A stretch of 64,000 bases of DNA from Vibrio cincinnatiensis (GTDB lineage Bacteria; Pseudomonadota; Gammaproteobacteria; Enterobacterales; Vibrionaceae): the NCBI RefSeq assembly GCF_022113815.1, contig NZ_SGOM01000007.1, positions 1 through 64,000 on the forward strand, given 5' to 3'. The notes under the pieces are model-generated. The model was not told the DNA's origin and did not search any database. It saw nothing but the letters and a program-made list of their open reading frames with translations. Of this stretch, positions 8,421-16,934 are shown piece after piece. A program made the position numbers and the translations under genes. Position 1 is the stretch's first letter, and each line of letters opens with the position of its first letter.

Positions 8421-11400
8421 TTGCCTTCTTTGCTCGCCATCCCACCGCGGCAAATTTATTAATGGTTTTTTTGCTGATGCTTGGCTTTGTGTCATTACCG
8501 AGTATTAAACGTGAGACTTTTCCTGAATTTACCCCTCTTTATTTGTCCGCCAGCATTGTTTATCCCGGAGCGTCTCCACAAGAAGTGGAGGAGAGCCTAT
8601 GTTTGCGAATGGAAGATGCGGTTGATGGGTTAGCAAATATTGAGGAAACACGGTGTGAAGCGGTAGAAGGACGTGCTCGCTTGATCCTTAAACTTAAGGA
8701 TCAAAGTGACATCGGTCGAATGTTGGTTGATGTTCAAACGCAAATTAATGCCATTAATGATTTTCCTACAGAAATTGAGTCGCCGATAGTACAAGAGATT
8801 GATTGGAATGAGCCTGTCGTGGATGTGGCTATTATGGCGAATCTTCCTTGGCCTGAGCTTAAATCTTATGCTGAGCAGCTAAAACGGATACTAAAGCTCG
8901 ACTATGACGTTTCTCTGGTGACGCTCAGCGGCTTCTCCGATCATCAATATCGAGTGGAATTGAATATGCAAGCTATTCGCCAGCTAGGGCTGAGTGTGGG
9001 GGATATTGCAGATCAGATAGGTAAGCAAAATATTAAATTGCCGAGTGGCAACCTTGAGACAGTAGAAAAGAACTTTTTAATTCGTTTTGATGAACGCCGC
9101 ATCACTCCCGATGAACTTAAAACGATTGTAGTAGCGGCTGGAAACGATGGTTCACTGATCCATCTGGGAGAGATTGCCACCATCACTGATCGTTTCGAAT
9201 TAGATGAACAAAAAATCTTGTTTGATGGTCATCCTTCAGCACTACTGAAAGTCAGTAAAAACAAACAAGATGATGCATTGAGAATCAAAGAGAGAGTGAG
9301 CCAATTTGTGGATGATCAACAACGGCTTGCGCCAGAGGGCATCACCTTAGCCATGACGAATGATCTTTCGTCGGTACTGTGGGATCGCCTTTCTATGATG
9401 GTTCGTAACGGCTGGCAAGGCATTATTCTTGTCTTCGCTACCATGTGGCTATTTTTTAGTTTTCGTTATTCATTTTGGGTTGCTGCAGGGTTGCCGGTTG
9501 CATTTCTCGGTGGTCTATTTCTAATGGCTCATTTAGGGTTATCCATTAATGTTATGTCATTGGTGGGCTTGCTGATGGCAATCGGGATCATGATGGATGA
9601 TGCCATTGTCATTGCAGAGTCGGTGGCCTCTCATATTGAACGAGGTCAAAAAATTGAAGAAGCGGTAATTAATGGGGTTAAGAAAGTGATGCCGGGGGTG
9701 GTGTCTTCTTTTCTGACGACGCTGTGTATCTTTGGCAGCTTACTTTTTTTAGAAGGAGAGATGGGGGCGGTTCTAAAAGCGGTGCCTCAAGTCTTAATTT
9801 TGGTCTTATCTCTCAGTTTAGTCGAAGCTTTTCTGATTTTACCCAATCACCTCGCTCATTCTCTTAAACAAACTCACAAAGTATCGGTACCGTTGAGACT
9901 TAAGGTTCGGTTGCTGAAAGAGTTTGATGCCTTTCGTCATACCACTTTAGTCAACGCTGTCGAAAAAGTGGCGCAGTTTCGTTACCTATTTTTAGGGGGC
10001 GTGTTATCGACTTTGTTGATATCTATCGCTTTAGTGGTGGGTGGGGTGGTGAAATTTCAACCTTTTCCAGAGTTGGATGGTGATGTGGCAGAGGCTCGTA
10101 TCCTTCTTCCTCCTGGTTCATCCTTATCGCAGACGGAGCGAGTCGTTGATCAGGTTGTTGAGGCGGCTAAAAGGCTGAACCAAGTGTGGAGTGAGGAGGC
10201 AGAAGAAGGAAGAGATTTAGTTGAACACATCACCACTCAATTTAATGTCAATAGCGATGCGAGTGAATCTGGCCCTCATTTAGCCACCGTTAAGTTAGAT
10301 CTACTGGGAGCAGAGCTGCGTAATAGTCAAATCGATGATTTTATTCATGCGTGGCGTGAAACTGTGGGAGAGTTGGCTGAGCCCATCGCTTTGGTTTTTA
10401 AACAACCCACCATGGGCCCGGGTGGACGAGCGATTGATATACGAGTTCAACATGATGATTTAACGACTCTTAAATCGGCATCATTGGATATCCAACAGTA
10501 TCTTAACGGGCTGGATGGCGTATTGGGTATATTGGATGATATGAGAATGGGCAAAGAAGAAATACGGGTTCAACTTTCACCAGGCGCTGAACGTTATGGT
10601 GTTAATGGCCAGATGGTCGCAGCTCAACTTCGGTCCGCTTTTTTCGGACAAACTGCCGATGATATTCAAATAGGTGTCGAAAATATTGCTATCGATGTGC
10701 GTCTGAATAAAACGGAAGCGAGCGATCTTCAGCAATTGGCTAATTTTCCTATCATAATGTCTGATGGAAGCCAGATTCCACTGGCTACGATTGCTCGTTT
10801 ACAGTTCCAGCGTAATTATGTGAGGATTCAACGTATCAATGGTCTGAGAACCGTGAGTGTGTTTGGCGATGTGGATAATCACAAAGTCAGTTCTTCGGCA
10901 ATTATTCATCAATTTCAGCGTGATGAAGCCCCTCGTCTTGTGGCTAAATATCCTGGGTTACGCTTTGATTTTGAGGGAGAAGCGAAAGATACCGCCAAGA
11001 CTGGCCGCTCAATGATTAAAGGTTTTCTTATCGGTTTATTTGGTATTTTTGCTATTTTGAGCTATCAATTCCGCAGTTATTTAGAACCCTTTGTTGTCAT
11101 GTTAGCGATTCCTCTCGCCTTAATTGGTGTCATATGGGGCCATTGGTTATTGGGTTATCCACTGAGTATGCCGAGTATGATGGGGTTTGTTTCTTTAGCT
11201 GGAATTGTTGTTAATGACTCAATCCTATTGGTGCAATATATTCGTCATCATATTGATGAGGGGCTGTCGCTGCATGATTCGGTAGTACAAGCCAGCCGAG
11301 AGCGTTTTCGTGCGGTCTTTCTTACCTCAATGACCACCGCCGCGGGGTTACTGCCTTTACTCTCAGAAACCAGCTTACAAGCGCAAGTGATCCAGCCGCT

Positions 11401-11506
11401 GGTAGTGGCTATTGTGTTTGGTATTTTTGCCTCCACGCTTTTGGTACTCTTTATGATCCCTGCTGCGTACCTTGTCCTATCCGATTGGGGCTGGGTTCGA
11501 AAATAG
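8417..11506 (+). CDS. RND multidrug efflux pump, inner-membrane permease
   Basis: A 1029-residue RND permease of the AcrB/HAE1 type with the expected two-fold repeat: a membrane helix, a large periplasmic loop and a helix bundle, twice. The proton-relay aspartates of TM4 are present as D394-D395 (GIMMDDAIVIAES). In TM10, where AcrB has a lysine (AKNAILIV), this protein reads VVNDSILLV, with N933-D934. It is last in the tetR-adaptor-pump operon. No outer-membrane factor is encoded here, so a shared TolC is likely. Drug range cannot be read from sequence. Confidence 0.95.
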   Translation: MIAFFARHPTAANLLMVFLLMLGFVSLPSIKRETFPEFTPLYLSASIVYPGASPQEVEESLCLRMEDAVDGLANIEETRCEAVEGRARLILKLKDQSDIGRMLVDVQTQINAINDFPTEIESPIVQEIDWNEPVVDVAIMANLPWPELKSYAEQLKRILKLDYDVSLVTLSGFSDHQYRVELNMQAIRQLGLSVGDIADQIGKQNIKLPSGNLETVEKNFLIRFDERRITPDELKTIVVAAGNDGSLIHLGEIATITDRFELDEQKILFDGHPSALLKVSKNKQDDALRIKERVSQFVDDQQRLAPEGITLAMTNDLSSVLWDRLSMMVRNGWQGIILVFATMWLFFSFRYSFWVAAGLPVAFLGGLFLMAHLGLSINVMSLVGLLMAIGIMMDDAIVIAESVASHIERGQKIEEAVINGVKKVMPGVVSSFLTTLCIFGSLLFLEGEMGAVLKAVPQVLILVLSLSLVEAFLILPNHLAHSLKQTHKVSVPLRLKVRLLKEFDAFRHTTLVNAVEKVAQFRYLFLGGVLSTLLISIALVVGGVVKFQPFPELDGDVAEARILLPPGSSLSQTERVVDQVVEAAKRLNQVWSEEAEEGRDLVEHITTQFNVNSDASESGPHLATVKLDLLGAELRNSQIDDFIHAWRETVGELAEPIALVFKQPTMGPGGRAIDIRVQHDDLTTLKSASLDIQQYLNGLDGVLGILDDMRMGKEEIRVQLSPGAERYGVNGQMVAAQLRSAFFGQTADDIQIGVENIAIDVRLNKTEASDLQQLANFPIIMSDGSQIPLATIARLQFQRNYVRIQRINGLRTVSVFGDVDNHKVSSSAIIHQFQRDEAPRLVAKYPGLRFDFEGEAKDTAKTGRSMIKGFLIGLFGIFAILSYQFRSYLEPFVVMLAIPLALIGVIWGHWLLGYPLSMPSMMGFVSLAGIVVNDSILLVQYIRHHIDEGLSLHDSVVQASRERFRAVFLTSMTTAAGLLPLLSETSLQAQVIQPLVVAIVFGIFASTLLVLFMIPAAYLVLSDWGWVRK

Positions 11507-11658
11507 GGATGACTGTTTAAGTTTTCTTCGTCGATGCGTCTTGATGGATTTTGCCACTTTTGTGGTTAAATTCATCGATTCACCAAAAAACAGTCACAGA
11601 CCTGTCATCTATCTTACCTATGTTGAAAGGGTAGAACCCAATCAAGGAGGGGGGATGC

Positions 11659-12192
11659 ATGCGTGCAATTGAACCGATTGCTAAATTAGATTTAGCCTTT
11701 TCTGTTTTTTGTCTACATCATAAATTTAACCAACCTATCGCCAGAGTTAGCAAAGCGATTTCTCATACTGGTGACGGGCATCTATACTTAATGTTTGGGC
11801 TGCTCGCTTGGGTGGGCGATGGCTTAAATGGAGCGACTTTTTTAACAGCTGGACTCATCGCATTTGCAATCGAGCTACCAGTATATTGGGGGCTTAAAAA
11901 TAGTTTTCAGCGCCGTCGACCGGAAGACTTCTCACCGTTACTAACGGCATTTATCACGCCATCCGACCGATATAGTTTACCATCAGGGCATACCGCTGCT
12001 GCTTTTTTAATGGCAGTCTTAATTGGTCATTTCTATCCCCCTTTGTTCTTTCTGGCTTTATTATGGGCAGGGTTGATAGGCACCGCTCGCATCTTGCTTG
12101 GCGTACATTTTCTCACGGATGTCATTATTGGTGCGATACTTGGGGCCAGTTGTGCCATGCTATCACTCTCTCTAATGGAGGGATGGATTTGA
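11659..12192 (+). CDS. PAP2-family phosphatase
   Basis: A 177-residue membrane protein of the PAP2 (type 2 phosphatidic acid phosphatase) superfamily. The three catalytic motifs are complete: K80-X6-R87-P88, PSGH at 108-111 with catalytic H111, and R144-X5-H150-X3-D154. Several hydrophobic helices surround them. The start ATG at 11659 follows a strong AGGAGG site; an overlapping ATG at 11655 is out of frame. The stop overlaps the start of the next gene, a glycosyltransferase, so the two are probably co-translated. The substrate is likely a lipid phosphate or diphosphate, but which one is unknown. Confidence 0.92.
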   Translation: MRAIEPIAKLDLAFSVFCLHHKFNQPIARVSKAISHTGDGHLYLMFGLLAWVGDGLNGATFLTAGLIAFAIELPVYWGLKNSFQRRRPEDFSPLLTAFITPSDRYSLPSGHTAAAFLMAVLIGHFYPPLFFLALLWAGLIGTARILLGVHFLTDVIIGAILGASCAMLSLSLMEGWI

Positions 12193-13238
12193 GAATTCTA
12201 TATGGCGTCCAAGGAACGGGTAACGGTCATATTACTCGCGCCAGAGCAATGAGTCAGGCTTTTACACAACGCAATGTATCGGTTGATTTTTTGTTCTCCG
12301 GAAGAGAGAGAGCCGATTATTTTTCCATGGAGTGCTTTGGTGATTTTCATACTCGACGAGGTTTAAGTTTTGTTACTGAGCGGGGGCATGTGGATTATTT
12401 AAAAACGGCTATGCAGACCAACCTGTGGACTTTTTTTCAGGAAGTGAAGCGATGCGATCTTTCGGGGTACGACTTAGTTATTAATGATTTTGAACCCGTT
12501 AGCGCATGGGCGGCAAAGTTCCAATCAATACCTTGTATCAGTTTGAGTCATCAAAATGCTTTTCGTTATTCTGTGCCACTTAAGGGGGCGACTTGGCTTG
12601 ATCAAGCGATTTTGCAGCATTTTGCTCCAGCTGATCATCACCTAGCTCTTCATTGGTATCACTTTAATCAATCCATTTTACCCCCCATCGTTCATACACC
12701 ATTATCGCCGATTGGTGGACATGATAGTTTTATCTTGGTCTATCTGCCATTTGAGGAGAGACATCAAGTCTGTGAATTGTTGAGCCGCTTCTCTCATCAT
12801 CAATTTGTGTGTTATCACCCGACCATCTTGGAAGAGAGTACGGTCGAAAATATCGAGTTAAAACCTTTGTGTCATCGCTCTTTTCAATACCACTTACACC
12901 GATGTAATGGCGTGATTGCGAATGGAGGGTTTGAACTGCCTTCAGAAGCGTTATCACTCGGCAAAAAATTATTATTAAAACCCCTTGCAGGTCAGTTTGA
13001 GCAGCAGAGTAATGTGGCGACATTAGATCTATTAGGGCTAGCCAACAGTATGGAGTTTTTGGATGCCTCTGCCATTAGCCAGTGGCTTAACGAGTCCCAT
13101 GCTGAGCGAGTTACCTATCCAGATGTTGCCAGTGCGGTGGCTGATTGGGTCATTAATGGTGCATGGAATGATCATTCTGAGTTATGTGACCGGTTATGGC
13201 AGCAAGTCGACTTTCCAAGTTATGCGGTGATTAATTAG
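12189..13238 (+). CDS. Glycosyltransferase-like protein of the MJ1255/VC2487 type
   Basis: A 349-residue protein resembling GT-B glycosyltransferases of the TIGR00661 (MJ1255) family. It opens with RILYGVQGTGNGHITRA, a glycine-rich start typical of these enzymes. Near the C-terminus is the donor-site-like stretch GVIANGGFELPSEALSLG, with LLLKPLAGQFEQQSN following. I place the start at the TTG at 12189: GGAGGG lies 6 bases upstream and the codon overlaps the PAP2 stop as TTGA. The ATG at 12183 touches the ribosome binding site. Pairing with a PAP2 phosphatase suggests a glycolipid or envelope role, which is inference. Confidence 0.85.
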   Translation: MRILYGVQGTGNGHITRARAMSQAFTQRNVSVDFLFSGRERADYFSMECFGDFHTRRGLSFVTERGHVDYLKTAMQTNLWTFFQEVKRCDLSGYDLVINDFEPVSAWAAKFQSIPCISLSHQNAFRYSVPLKGATWLDQAILQHFAPADHHLALHWYHFNQSILPPIVHTPLSPIGGHDSFILVYLPFEERHQVCELLSRFSHHQFVCYHPTILEESTVENIELKPLCHRSFQYHLHRCNGVIANGGFELPSEALSLGKKLLLKPLAGQFEQQSNVATLDLLGLANSMEFLDASAISQWLNESHAERVTYPDVASAVADWVINGAWNDHSELCDRLWQQVDFPSYAVIN

Positions 13239-13580
13239 CTCTAAAATATATTACCCATCCTCTCTTATCTTTGCTGTGAATATTAGTTTTTGCCCATACT
13301 AGCATTCATTCGCCTCATCAATGTTTTATAAAAACCGCTATAAAAATATTTTTTATCTTTTTTATAAAAAGCTAATATTTTGAAATATATTGGATTTTTT
13401 TCTAACTGGGTAAAATTTACTGACTTTTTATCAATCGTGTTGCTATTCAACAAATGAATGGTTGATAGTACGACTCAGCCAGAAACTATCTGGATAATAA
13501 ATAATTCGGTTTTCTATTCGCCAATCTGATTTGAACTTGTCACCAGTGACGAATTGAATAATAAAAAAGAGGCGTACTTA
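13239..13580 (+). other. AT-rich upstream region of leuO
   Basis: This 342-bp gap is rich in A and T tracts (13330-13420 especially), the kind of DNA that H-NS and LeuO itself bind in enteric bacteria. A 12-bp inverted repeat GTCACCAGTGAC lies at 13539-13550, about 30 bases before leuO. I see no gene or terminator for the preceding operon. The regulatory reading is inference. Confidence 0.5.
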
Positions 13581-14543
13581 ATGCTTAACAATAAAAAAGA
13601 TCCGATAAGCGCGATTGCTAGCTATCGTATGGAAAGCACTTTGCGAAGTGTCGATTTGAACCTACTCACCGTGTTTGACGCGGTAATGCAAGAGCAAAAT
13701 ATTACTCGTGCTGCTCATAATTTGGGTATGTCTCAACCTGCAGTGAGTAATGCGGTTGCTCGACTAAAAGTCATGTTTAACGATGAGCTTTTTATGCGCC
13801 AAGGTCGTGGTATTCAGCCGACTCAGCGTGCTCGCCAACTGTTTGGTCCTATTCGTCAAGCATTACAATTAATTCGTAATGAGCTACCTAGTTCAGTCTT
13901 TTCTCCTGAAAGCTCAACACGTTTATTTAAATTGGCCATTTGTAGCCCTTGTGACATTCGTTTTGCCCCTAAAATTATGGCGAGCATTCATGAGCAAGCG
14001 CCTCATGTACAACTGCATTTAGACGCTGAATTTGATCGTAAATTGGCTGAACGTATGCGCTATCAAGAAATTGATTTTGTGATTGATTATGCTCGTTTTG
14101 ACGAACAAGGTTTTTCTAGCACAGAAATTTTCCAAGATGAATTGGTGGTGGTTACAGCCAAATCTCATCCACGAATCCAAGGTTCAGTCTCTCGTGAGGC
14201 ATTAGTGGCTGAGCAACATGCTAAATTGTCAAAAGTTCATGGGCAACGCAGCTTCTCTGAGCAAGCGTACCGTGATCTTGATTGTCATCCGAGCTATGAA
14301 GGCACCAGCTTAAGTAATGTACTTTATGTGGTAGGGCAGTCTGAATTAGTGACGATCGCTCCACGTTGGATGGTTGAACATGCGGCGAATAAAGATCAGC
14401 TACAGATTCTGAGCTTCCCATTTGAAAATGCCAGCATCAATGGTTACCTAAGCTGGCATGAATCTAGCGAGAAAGATAAGGGTCACATTTGGTTGCGAGA
14501 TCAACTGATGGTGACTTGTGGCGAAGTCGTTGCTCTGAAGTAA
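13581..14543 (+). CDS. leuO: LysR-family transcriptional regulator LeuO
   Basis: A 320-residue LysR-type regulator. The N-terminal winged helix reads LRSVDLNLLTVFDAVMQEQN, then ITRAAHNLGMSQPAVSNAVARL (about residues 20-65), matching LeuO. A C-terminal effector domain follows. LeuO is a global regulator and H-NS antagonist in enterics and a regulator of stress and virulence genes in vibrios. The ATG at 13581 has GAGG 8 bases upstream. A TTG at 13554 would add nine codons (NNKK then repeated), but it lacks a binding site. It lies between the leu and ilv genes, as in E. coli, though with other genes on both sides. A terminator follows. Confidence 0.95.
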   Translation: MLNNKKDPISAIASYRMESTLRSVDLNLLTVFDAVMQEQNITRAAHNLGMSQPAVSNAVARLKVMFNDELFMRQGRGIQPTQRARQLFGPIRQALQLIRNELPSSVFSPESSTRLFKLAICSPCDIRFAPKIMASIHEQAPHVQLHLDAEFDRKLAERMRYQEIDFVIDYARFDEQGFSSTEIFQDELVVVTAKSHPRIQGSVSREALVAEQHAKLSKVHGQRSFSEQAYRDLDCHPSYEGTSLSNVLYVVGQSELVTIAPRWMVEHAANKDQLQILSFPFENASINGYLSWHESSEKDKGHIWLRDQLMVTCGEVVALK

Positions 14544-14565
14544 CACTTATTCGTACTTTACTTTG

Positions 14566-14604
14566 ACCTTAGGTTAGGGAAAGTTCTGACCTAAGGTTTT
14601 TTTA
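14566..14604 (+). terminator. Terminator of leuO
   Basis: Perfect nine-base stem ACCTTAGGT/ACCTAAGGT with a 14-base loop, followed by seven T and ATTTTT. It lies 23 bases after the leuO stop. Confidence 0.92.
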
Positions 14605-14669
14605 TTTTTGTCGCACTGAGATTTTGTAAAAGTTTGATACGGGTCAGTTGTCTTTTGACATCTTGAATG

Positions 14670-14708
14670 TACACTTGTGCGCTCAAAATACAGCTTACAA
14701 GTGTAAGC
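14670..14708 (+). promoter_or_regulatory. Inverted repeats upstream of the acyl-CoA ligase
   Basis: TACACTTGT at 14670-14678 is repeated inverted as ACAAGTGTA at 14697-14705, and the second arm is itself nearly palindromic (GCTTAC-AAGT-GTAAGC, 14693-14708). The element ends 14 bases before the ligase start. It may be an operator or an mRNA hairpin. I do not recognise a FadR or PsrA site in it. Confidence 0.4.
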
Positions 14709-14722
14709 CAAAGGTAAGAGAA

Positions 14723-16528
14723 ATGGTCAATTTAGATTTTCATATTGTCAAATGCATTAAAGAGCAAGTCTCTCTTGGCGGAAATCGTATTGCGTTACGA
14801 CATAAAGTAGATAACGAGTGGCAAGGGATCAGTTGGAATGAGTTTGGCCAGCAAATTGATCAGGTCTCTTTAGCTCTATTATCTTTTGGACTGGGTATTC
14901 AAGATAAAATCGGTATCTTTTCCTCCAATATGCCGAAATGGACGATTGCTGATTTTGCTGCTTTACAAGCTAGATTAGTCACGGTGCCTATTTATCCCAC
15001 CAATACGCCAGATCAATCGGCTTATATCTTACAAAATGCAGATGTAAAAATTCTGTTTGTGGGGGATCAACCACAATATGATGCGGCATTGTCGATTTTT
15101 GAACAGTGTGAACAGCTGCAACTAATTGTGGTTATGAATGATCAGGTTGATCTGAAAGGATTCGTGCATGCCTTCTCTTGGGAAGATTTTATTGCACAAG
15201 GCTCCGCTCTCCAAGAAGCAGAGTTAACTGCGCGTTTGGCGGCTGCAAATTATGATGATCTTTATACCTTGATTTACACCTCGGGTACGACAGGGCAACC
15301 TAAAGGGGTCATGATCGATTATCGAAATATCGGCGCTCAATTGGAAGGGCATGATCAACGGTTAAGCCTATCTAGTCAGGATATCTCTTTGTGCTTTTTG
15401 CCACTTTCCCATGTTTTTGAACGAGCTTGGACCTGTTATGTTCTCTATAAAGGGGCAACCAATTGTTATTTACAAGAGGTGGGATTAGTCCGCGAGGCAT
15501 TATCGGAAATTCGGCCAACCGTCATGTGTGCCGTACCGCGTTTTTACGAAAAAATCTTCTCTGCCATACATGAAAAAGTAGCGAAAGCGCCATTTCATCG
15601 TAAAGCTCTGTTTACTTGGGCGGTGAACATGGGGGCGAAGATGGCGTTATGCAAACAAGAAAAACGCCAGCCGTCGTTTTTCTTACAGTACAGCTATGGT
15701 TGGGCGGATAAGTTAGTTCTATCAAAGCTGCGTGGATTGCTTGGTGGTAGAATTCACTTCATGCCTTGTGGTGGTGCTAAATTAGATGAGACGATTGGTC
15801 GCTTTTTCCATGCCATTGGTATTAACGTCAAGCTCGGTTATGGCATGACTGAAACCACGGCCACAATTTCTTGCTGGGATGATCATGTTTTTAATCCCGA
15901 TTCGATTGGACTCTCCATGCCGGGAGTTCAGGTTAAGATCGGTGCGAATAATGAAATTTTAGTGCGTGGGCCGATGGTGATGCGTGGCTACTATAAAATG
16001 CCGGAAGAGACAGAACAAAGCTTTGATGAACACGGTTTTTTAAAAACTGGCGATGCGGGGTATATCGACGAAAAGGGTAATCTCTTTATCACCGATCGTA
16101 TTAAAGAGTTAATGAAAACATCGGGCGGAAAATACATCGCACCGCAAGTCGTTGAAGGCGCGATCGGTAAAGATCATTTTATAGAACAGATTGCTGTGAT
16201 TGCCGATACCCGTAAATTTGTTTCAGCTCTGATTGTTCCTTGTTTTGATACGCTTGAAACGTATGCCAAAGAGTTAAATATCAAATATCATGATCGGATT
16301 GAATTGCTTAAACATAATCAAATCATTGAGTTATTTGAAAAACGAGTCAATGAACTTCAACAAGGCTTAGCAAAATTTGAGCAAGTAAAGAAATTTAAAT
16401 TACTGCCAAAAGCTTTTTCTATGGATGAAGGCGAACTTACACCAACACAAAAGTTGCGCCGTAAAGTGATTAATGATCGATATCAGCAAGAAATCGAAGA
16501 AATGTATCACGATAAACCCAAAGATTAG
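14723..16528 (+). CDS. AMP-dependent long-chain acyl-CoA synthetase
   Basis: A 601-residue ANL-family ligase. It should activate a fatty acid with ATP to an acyl-adenylate and then to acyl-CoA. The AMP-binding signature [14 protein letters not shown] lies about residues 190-205, [12 protein letters not shown] follows, and [20 protein letters not shown] and [15 protein letters not shown] are present near the C-terminus. The class resembles long-chain ligases of the ACSL type more than E. coli FadD. Start at the ATG at 14723 with AAGAG just upstream; the 25 upstream codons back to 14648 look non-coding. Neighbouring leuO is separated by a terminator. Confidence 0.9.
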   Translation: MVNLDFHIVKCIKEQVSLGGNRIALRHKVDNEWQGISWNEFGQQIDQVSLALLSFGLGIQDKIGIFSSNMPKWTIADFAALQARLVTVPIYPTNTPDQSAYILQNADVKILFVGDQPQYDAALSIFEQCEQLQLIVVMNDQVDLKGFVHAFSWEDFIAQGSALQEAELTARLAAANYDDLYTLIYTSGTTGQPKGVMIDYRNIGAQLEGHDQRLSLSSQDISLCFLPLSHVFERAWTCYVLYKGATNCYLQEVGLVREALSEIRPTVMCAVPRFYEKIFSAIHEKVAKAPFHRKALFTWAVNMGAKMALCKQEKRQPSFFLQYSYGWADKLVLSKLRGLLGGRIHFMPCGGAKLDETIGRFFHAIGINVKLGYGMTETTATISCWDDHVFNPDSIGLSMPGVQVKIGANNEILVRGPMVMRGYYKMPEETEQSFDEHGFLKTGDAGYIDEKGNLFITDRIKELMKTSGGKYIAPQVVEGAIGKDHFIEQIAVIADTRKFVSALIVPCFDTLETYAKELNIKYHDRIELLKHNQIIELFEKRVNELQQGLAKFEQVKKFKLLPKAFSMDEGELTPTQKLRRKVINDRYQQEIEEMYHDKPKD

Positions 16529-16541
16529 CGGCTTTTTTATT

Positions 16542-16590
16542 CCATCGACCAATTGCTGACGATTTTCTATTGCTTTGGTCGATGGTTTCT
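16542..16590 (+). terminator. Terminator of the acyl-CoA ligase gene
   Basis: Perfect 11-base stem CCATCGACCAA/TTGGTCGATGG with a 22-base loop, followed by TTTCTCCCC. The T run is weak, so termination may be partial. Confidence 0.65.
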
Positions 16591-16767
16591 CCCCTAAAAA
16601 CAGATGTATTTCCCCTCTTTATTCTTTTCCTCATAAAATATTACTCTTTTTTTTCATAACTTAACTGTTTTTATCTCTGGCTATAAGCACTTGTCCGGTA
16701 TTGAATCCTCTCTATCCGTTTTTTCCCTTATATTGTTAAAAAATGTGCGGTTTGAGTGGTTAGACCG

Positions 16768-16869
16768 ATGAAAAAGAAAGGGGTAAAGTTGTTGCGTTAC
16801 CTCGCACTGGTTATGACTGGTGCAGGACATAGCCGAAAGCGGAGTGTTTTCGAATTAGGCTACGAATAA
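16768..16869 (+). CDS. Candidate small ORF in the ilvI leader (33 codons)
   Basis: An ATG at 16768 opens a 33-codon frame ending at TAA 16869, 65 bases before ilvI. It begins MKKKGVKLLRYLALVM, a basic start followed by a short hydrophobic segment, and ends in a basic, polar tail. The ribosome binding site is poor. It could be a leader peptide controlling ilvIH, a small membrane protein, or chance. There is no clear run of valine, leucine or isoleucine codons as in a classical attenuator. I cannot assign a function. Confidence 0.35.
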   Translation: MKKKGVKLLRYLALVMTGAGHSRKRSVFELGYE

Positions 16870-16892
16870 GCCCTAGACTATGTAAGACCTCG

Positions 16893-16916
16893 CTCATCCA
16901 CTGACCTTGTGGTGAG
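16893..16916 (+). other. Hairpin just upstream of ilvI
   Basis: CTCA-t-CCAC pairs with GTGG-TGAG around a seven-base loop, ending 10 bases before the AAGGAG of ilvI. ACATAG and CTATGT, about 50 bases apart upstream, could also pair. It is a structured 5' leader rather than a terminator, because no T run follows. Its role is unknown. Confidence 0.4.
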
Positions 16917-16934
16917 AAAGGGTAAGGAGAAAAA

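Noticed and set aside
11472..11672. 66-codon ORF between the RND gene and PAP2
   Set aside because: It starts inside the pump gene and overlaps the PAP2 start in another frame; no recognisable protein.
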